Origin: Fragilariopsis cylindrus CCMP1102
Taxonomy: Eukaryota > Bacillariophyta > Bacillariophyceae > Bacillariales > Bacillariaceae
DNA: 64,000 nt
Reading direction: 5' to 3'
Assembly: GCA_900095095.1 (NCBI GenBank)
Contig: FMBT01000362.1
Location: forward strand, 1-64,000
The notes below the pieces were generated by a model. It ran no database searches, was not told where the DNA came from, and saw only the letters and a program-made list of their open reading frames with translations. Made by a program: the position numbers and the translations under genes. Below, piece after piece: positions 59,494-64,000 of this stretch (its first letter is position 1; each line of letters opens with the position of its first letter).

Positions 59494-61406
59494 ATGTCTT
59501 CATCTCGTCCTTCACGACGTTCGGCTCGCAAGAGAGACAACGATGTCGTCGCTCCAGGTGGTGGTACGACGAATGATATTAATCGATTGACGCGTGATCT
59601 CGGTGGAGCCCTTCCTAGCAACGCTGTACTTGCTATGATGAAGTCGGAGGGGAGCGGTGTAACATCCGAAGATTCGGCCGCTGTTCCTTTTGCATCTCCC
59701 AAAACATCGTCGGCCTGGTCGGATTTCATGGCGGAAAATGCTGACACTGGACCCACTGCTACTGCTACTGCTACTGCTACTAAAAGTAGTGAACAACCCC
59801 CGAATAAGAAACTCAAGATGGAAGACGGGCTCGACAAGAAGGAATCTTCGTCGTCGTCGTCCGATGGTCAAGCTGCCGACTATGAACTAAAAACCGAGGA
59901 TACGGGAGCAAGCCCCTTCGGATCATTGGTACAATGTGGAACTATGGATTCGACATTGGTTGGTCGCAAAAATCTCAAGGCAACTGATCGAGCCGTCTAC
60001 CACTTATCCGTTCCTACAGTTTTGATGCCCTTGGTGGCCATTACGAAGGTTTGTACAAGTTGCAATTCCGGTACGTAATAAAAATAACGAACAACAACAA
60101 CAAAAACATTACGGTAGTCATTTTATCTGTATGCATGCCATTATAGTTATATTTTTTGAAATGATTTCGACGTGCAAATTTCCTCTGAATCGGATACCTC
60201 TAAAAAATATTCACTCACTGGTTTCCTACTTTTTTTCCAATCCCTTCAACTGATTTTATACACAACTTAGCGCATGCAATTGCGATCGACAAGTCTAACC
60301 AAGCCTGGGCTTGGGGCAGAAATGAGGGTCTTGTCTTAGGCGACAACGATGGTGCCAAGGTCATTCCGACACCAAAAGTCATCGCTACGGATATTTTAAT
60401 GGCTGCCTTGGGAAAATCTCATACGGTATTTTTGAAAACCGATGGGTCTCTTCATGCTCTTGGACAAAGCAAAGTTGGTCAATGCGGATGGAGAGGCAAT
60501 GTCAAATCATCGGGTGTCCTTAAGGCGTGTATTACACTCGATACCAAAAAGAGCGGTATCAATCCTACCTTTCGTAAGATTACCTGTGGTGAAGACTTCA
60601 GCGTTGCCTTGAGTGACGAAGGTATAATTTACACCACTGGATCGTCTGAGTATGGTCAAACGGCAAATGGTGAAACCGGTGAACATTTTCTGACGGCGAA
60701 TAAAATTGGATTTACTAACAGTTATGGATTCGCAGCGCAGACAGTTTTCCATGAAAATGATCCCACTGATGATAATCCAAGTGATCGAGAACGGAGAACT
60801 ATTGTCATTTCCAATCCGGTTCGGATCCAAGACATTGCGGCAGGTAAACACCACGCATTGGCATTGGAAGCATCGTCCAGTAATGGGGCTGGTACAAGGA
60901 TCTTTTCATGGGGATGTGGAAATTATGGTGTGTTGGGACACAATCGACAAAAGGACGAATACTACCCTCGTCATGTATCGTCATTGCAACGAGGTATGAC
61001 CTTTACAAAGGTAGCAGCCGGTTCGAACTGTTCCTTAGCACTGACGAATCAAGGTCACGTCTATTACTGGGGCAATCATCGCAGCAACTCTGAGGCTGTC
61101 ATGAAACCAAGAATAGTCGATGCTTTGGCGAACAATCAACATATCGTGACAAATATGGCGGCGGGACCATCAAGTATTGTATGCTCGACCGATTTAGGAA
61201 ACACAGTAGTCTGGGGAAATGGACCGTACGGTGAACTCGGTATTAATGGGAAGAAGTCTAGTTCCAAGCCAGCATTTGTGGAATCGCTTTCTGGTCATGT
61301 AGTCTCTGATCTTGCATGCGGTCAAGGAAGTGTCCTGTATGTGATTAAGGACGATAAGAAATTGCCTAAAGCAGACTTAGACGGAATCGAAGCTGCTCTG
61401 AAGTAA
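59494..61406 (+). CDS. RCC1-repeat protein, RCC2 (TD-60)-like
   Basis: Exon 1 is 59494-60070 and exon 2 is 60271-61406. The 200-bp intron (GTACGT ... TTAG) splits an Ala codon, and the product is 570 residues. The ATG at 59494 (MSSSRPSRRSARKRDN) starts a basic nuclear-signal-like stretch; an upstream in-frame ATG at 59281 is possible. The N-terminal 170 residues are low complexity, including (TA)n from an ACTGCT repeat, with KKLKM as another basic patch. Seven-bladed propeller repeats follow: AHAIAIDKSNQAWAWGRNEG, HTVFLKTDGSLHALGQSKVG, DFSVALSDEGIIYTTG, HHALALEAS, NCSLALTNQGHVYYWG and NTVVWGNGPYGELGING. RCC2 relatives bind Rac1/RalA and act at centromeres and in cell division. Whether this one does so is inference. 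Confidence 0.88.
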
Positions 61407-62128
61407 GGATACCTTATGCGAAATTTCTTTCTTATCAATCAACAACAAATTAGTACTACGGAGTTTACACGTTCCTTTTTCACATCAATTGCATTGCCTA
61501 TATATTCAGTACCATATTCATTCACGATTTACTATAGAACCCTATTATTCATACCGGTACAGGATACTAATTGCTAGTACTAAGTTAAATTCATTAATAG
61601 TACAACTACTAATTTAAAATTATTTACGTATGCGAATGACAGTTCTTTCGTTTGCTGTTTGGATGTGTCCCAACAGCATTTTTTAATGCAATAATGTATA
61701 TATTCCTATACTTTACAAACTATATACGTTCATGTATTTTTCTTCGTTATTTATTAAAGCTCCGCACCACCAAATGAGTCATTATCGTCATCATCAAAAA
61801 ACCGTCGTCGTCATCATCATCGTCATCATCATCATCATCATCGAATGCATCATCATCATCATCATCGTCACTTTTCTGTCGTAGTAGTAGAAGCAATCCA
61901 TTGTGCGATCTTAGTATTCACAGCAATCGGCTGACGGATATTAATCCATATGTTAGATAAGATCTACTTAAGCAATCTGCTCTAGTAGTGAGTTACTAAT
62001 AAGATGCTAATAATCTAAATCTTAAGAAAAAAACGGAGCTTTCATGTAAAAAGTTAGGGATTTTACATTGATGGTTGACATATTATTTGTATATACTGTA
62101 AAGTAAGGTAAAGTGACGTAGAGATATT
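61407..62128. other. Convergent spacer with (CAT)n repeat
   Basis: About 720 bp without a supported gene. It contains the CAT/TCG trinucleotide array at about 61783-61880, listed separately. Confidence 0.5.
61783..61880 (-). repeat. (CAT/CGT)n array, possibly an acidic coding tail on the minus strand
   Basis: Some 30 CAT, CGT or CAA units. On the minus strand they read as an Asp run with AF and GFF interruptions. With one T added to a run near 61797 the frame would end in NDSFGGAEL followed by TAA at about 61757. No upstream exon is visible, so a gene is not called. Confidence 0.5.
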
Positions 62129-64000
62129 CTATACGTATGATTGTGTAGAAGTTTTATCTTCGGAAAGCGAATACAGTTCTCCCCATTCTATCACATACGC
62201 AGTGAATTCATCTTTCAATGAAATGTCATTGTTTTGCATAGTTGACATATCTGCTTGGGAAATGGTAGAATAGTCTGGATCTCCTCCTGTTGCAATATCC
62301 AAGGTAGTTAGCATTTTGTAAGAATCGGTATAAGCAATTGGAATCCAACTCCCTGGCGAAGTACTTATCTCAATGTTGCTTGCCCTTTCTCCAGGTGCTG
62401 AGGATGTATTGACGTCAAATCTTAACCCTGCAAAGTAGGGATATGCTCCCTTTGTATCGTTCTCTAGGACTGCAGAGATCCCTTCCTCTATCATCGACTT
62501 GATAACACTCCCGGTTAGATCAATAGTAACTAACGACTGATCAGAGAAAAGAGCATTATCAATATCACTTTCTCCGAATTTACCATTGTCGATATCTCCT
62601 GTACAAGTATCACCCTTTAACAACACAACATCAACACCAAAACTTTGATCATAAAGTCCCCACGCAACTAAACTGCAAACTTCACCACCGTGGACAACGT
62701 CTTCAGCTGAACAAAATGAGCTCTCTGGTATACCAGGAATTAAGGCATGGCATATTCTTTTTGGTACCATAGCAAGTGTGGGTTCCTCATTCACATCGAT
62801 AAAGTATTGAGTTGAGTACTCGTTGTCGGGAAGACTCCACCAGTTTTCCTCATTATTCTTCACGTAGTTGTAAAAGGCATCGGTTGTTCCAATATTCAAC
62901 TGGGTCTTCCAATCATTGATAACATTTCCAAAGGAATAATATCCCATAGAACCACCTGCTAATGGTGCTGTAGTAACAACCTTGTAGAATCTTCTAGCAT
63001 TAATTGGTTCCCAATTGTCATCATCTCGAAGACCAGGATTGATTTCAATATTACTAATCCGTTCGGATGGCATCAAATTGGCTTCTACACTGTACCGTAA
63101 ACCTGCAGCGTATGGATACGATTCAGGAGTACTAGATGGTCCACCATTAAAGGATGACGAAACTGCTTCGGTTAGGATATTGACAAGATCAGCTCCAGAC
63201 ATTTCAACAACGACGAGTTCGTTCGCTGCTATTGCATTCTGAATATCACCAATTTTCAGATCTGGCCTTAGAAGAGATTTCTGACAAACTCCAGAATTGA
63301 TCAAAGCAATATCACCTGACATGGTAGTATTGATCATTGACTTTGCAACAAGATTACAAAGTCTACCTCCCTGCCGTACTTCTTCTGAATCGTCACCAGT
63401 ACAATCCCCCTCTCCCGGATACAATTCACTACAAATATTCATCGGCATATCTCCGATTACGGTATCAGGACTTTCACTAGAAATTTTTGGATAATTCTTA
63501 CTAAAACTTTCATCACCATTCGAAGAGGGAGCAATTAATAGAAAGTAGCACGGAAGAATAACCGCAAGTGCTACAAGAACAAGACCAACCAACATGATGA
63601 TCAACCACCACATCTTCTTACTTCGTTTTGTTTTTGCCATAACAACACCATCATTATTATGACTAGCAAGTTCAACCGTCTCCATTTCTTGACCTTCCTC
63701 ATCGTTATTATTCATGAGGATACCATCAACTACCTTTGCTTTTTCGACCCCACCTCCGTTTTGGAAATTGGTATCCGTGTTAGCCATTACTACTGATTTT
63801 GTTGGTGATTTGTTAGTTGACTTCTTCCTGATGTTGATATCTCTGCTGTTGTCTCCGTTGGCAGTAGCAGTGGTAGTAGATGAGGATCTTGTGGTAGGTT
63901 TATGAGATTTCCTTCGATGAGAACTACTATTATTATTACCGTTCGTGGTATTGGATCTTAATGATCTGCCTGTATCTAACTTGCTGTTGCTGATGCCGGT
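62129..64000 (-). CDS. Membrane protein with two 5'-nucleotidase C-terminal domains, N-terminus outside window
   Basis: The stop is at 62131-62129. The frame stays open past the Met at 63787 to the window edge (Ser/Thr/Asn- and Arg-rich), so the true start may lie outside. A membrane helix (MWWLIIMLVGLVLVALAVIL) follows a charged segment. Outside it come two related domains of about 200 residues. Domain 1: GEGDCTGDD, GGRLCNLVAKSMI, GDIALINSGVCQKSLL, ELVVVEMSGADLVNILTEAV, YPYAAGLRYSVEANL. Domain 2: FCSAEDVVHGGEVCSLVAWGL, VDVVLLKGDTCTGDI, QSLVTIDLTGSVIKSMIEEGI, YPYFAGLRFDVNTSS. Both match the substrate-binding C-terminal domain of 5'-nucleotidases; the metallophosphatase half is absent within the window. 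Paired Cys suggest an extracellular or lumenal site. It may bind nucleotides without hydrolysing them. Confidence 0.8.
   Translation of the reverse strand, partial: TGISNSKLDTGRSLRSNTTNGNNNSSSHRRKSHKPTTRSSSTTTATANGDNSRDINIRKKSTNKSPTKSVVMANTDTNFQNGGGVEKAKVVDGILMNNNDEEGQEMETVELASHNNDGVVMAKTKRSKKMWWLIIMLVGLVLVALAVILPCYFLLIAPSSNGDESFSKNYPKISSESPDTVIGDMPMNICSELYPGEGDCTGDDSEEVRQGGRLCNLVAKSMINTTMSGDIALINSGVCQKSLLRPDLKIGDIQNAIAANELVVVEMSGADLVNILTEAVSSSFNGGPSSTPESYPYAAGLRYSVEANLMPSERISNIEINPGLRDDDNWEPINARRFYKVVTTAPLAGGSMGYYSFGNVINDWKTQLNIGTTDAFYNYVKNNEENWWSLPDNEYSTQYFIDVNEEPTLAMVPKRICHALIPGIPESSFCSAEDVVHGGEVCSLVAWGLYDQSFGVDVVLLKGDTCTGDIDNGKFGESDIDNALFSDQSLVTIDLTGSVIKSMIEEGISAVLENDTKGAYPYFAGLRFDVNTSSAPGERASNIEISTSPGSWIPIAYTDSYKMLTTLDIATGGDPDYSTISQADMSTMQNNDISLKDEFTAYVIEWGELYSLSEDKTSTQSYV

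Noticed and set aside
1-64000. Programmed frameshifting as the cause of the many frame changes
   Set aside because: The breaks have no common slippery or stop context, are mostly missing bases in runs, and affect many unrelated genes on both strands.
1-64000. Virus-like or LTR elements
   Set aside because: No reverse transcriptase, integrase, capsid or envelope motif and no paired long terminal repeats seen.

Overview
The window is nuclear DNA of a photosynthetic stramenopile, most likely a raphid pennate diatom of the Bacillariaceae (Fragilariopsis / Pseudo-nitzschia / Nitzschia type). The evidence is short GT-AG introns, abundant CAA/GAT trinucleotide repeats, and proteins with a signal peptide followed by an ASAF-like site, as expected for plastids bounded by four membranes. 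One decayed gene (13868-15101) also matches, from memory, a family repeated in those genera. I see no virus-like element, no intact transposon, no rRNA or tRNA gene and no CRISPR array.

Layout. 1-12 kb: a GRAM-domain gene cut by the window edge, a divergent histone H3 that looks like the centromeric variant CenH3, HMG-CoA reductase, and a diatom protein of unknown function. 12-24 kb: a thioredoxin-fold protein, a CoA-binding-domain protein, the decayed family member, a hexapeptide acetyltransferase, a sugar transporter, a WH-motif helical protein, an MHS-type major facilitator, and a small Cys-rich protein predicted to reach the thylakoid lumen. 24.8-40.7 kb: one giant HECT ubiquitin ligase gene with UIM, UBA, SPRY, MIB/HERC2 and HECT modules. 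40.8-64 kb: HAD phosphatase-cold shock-ASCH fusion, ATP12, SF-assemblin, FAM210-like, MATE transporter with an N-terminal extension and WW-like segment, carbonyl reductase, Nopp140/SRP40-like, plastid-type oligopeptidase B, VPS36, RCC2-like, and a membrane protein with two 5'-nucleotidase C-terminal domains, open at the right edge.

These are mostly housekeeping genes and do not form one pathway. Processes touched are centromere and nuclear organisation (CenH3, RCC2-like, Nopp140-like, SF-assemblin), ubiquitin and endosomal sorting (HECT, VPS36), mitochondrial assembly (ATP12, FAM210-like), plastid proteins (lumenal protein, oligopeptidase B, HAD fusion), sterol precursors (HMGR) and transport. 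Strands alternate almost perfectly from 40 kb to the right end, so most promoters lie in short head-to-head intervals.

Reading caution: many clearly homologous genes are broken by single-base frame changes, usually one base missing from a short run of identical bases. Where protein families fix the expected sequence, the intact reading resumes directly in the next frame, so I treat these as assembly errors rather than dead genes. The exception is 13868-15101, which carries substitution-type stops.
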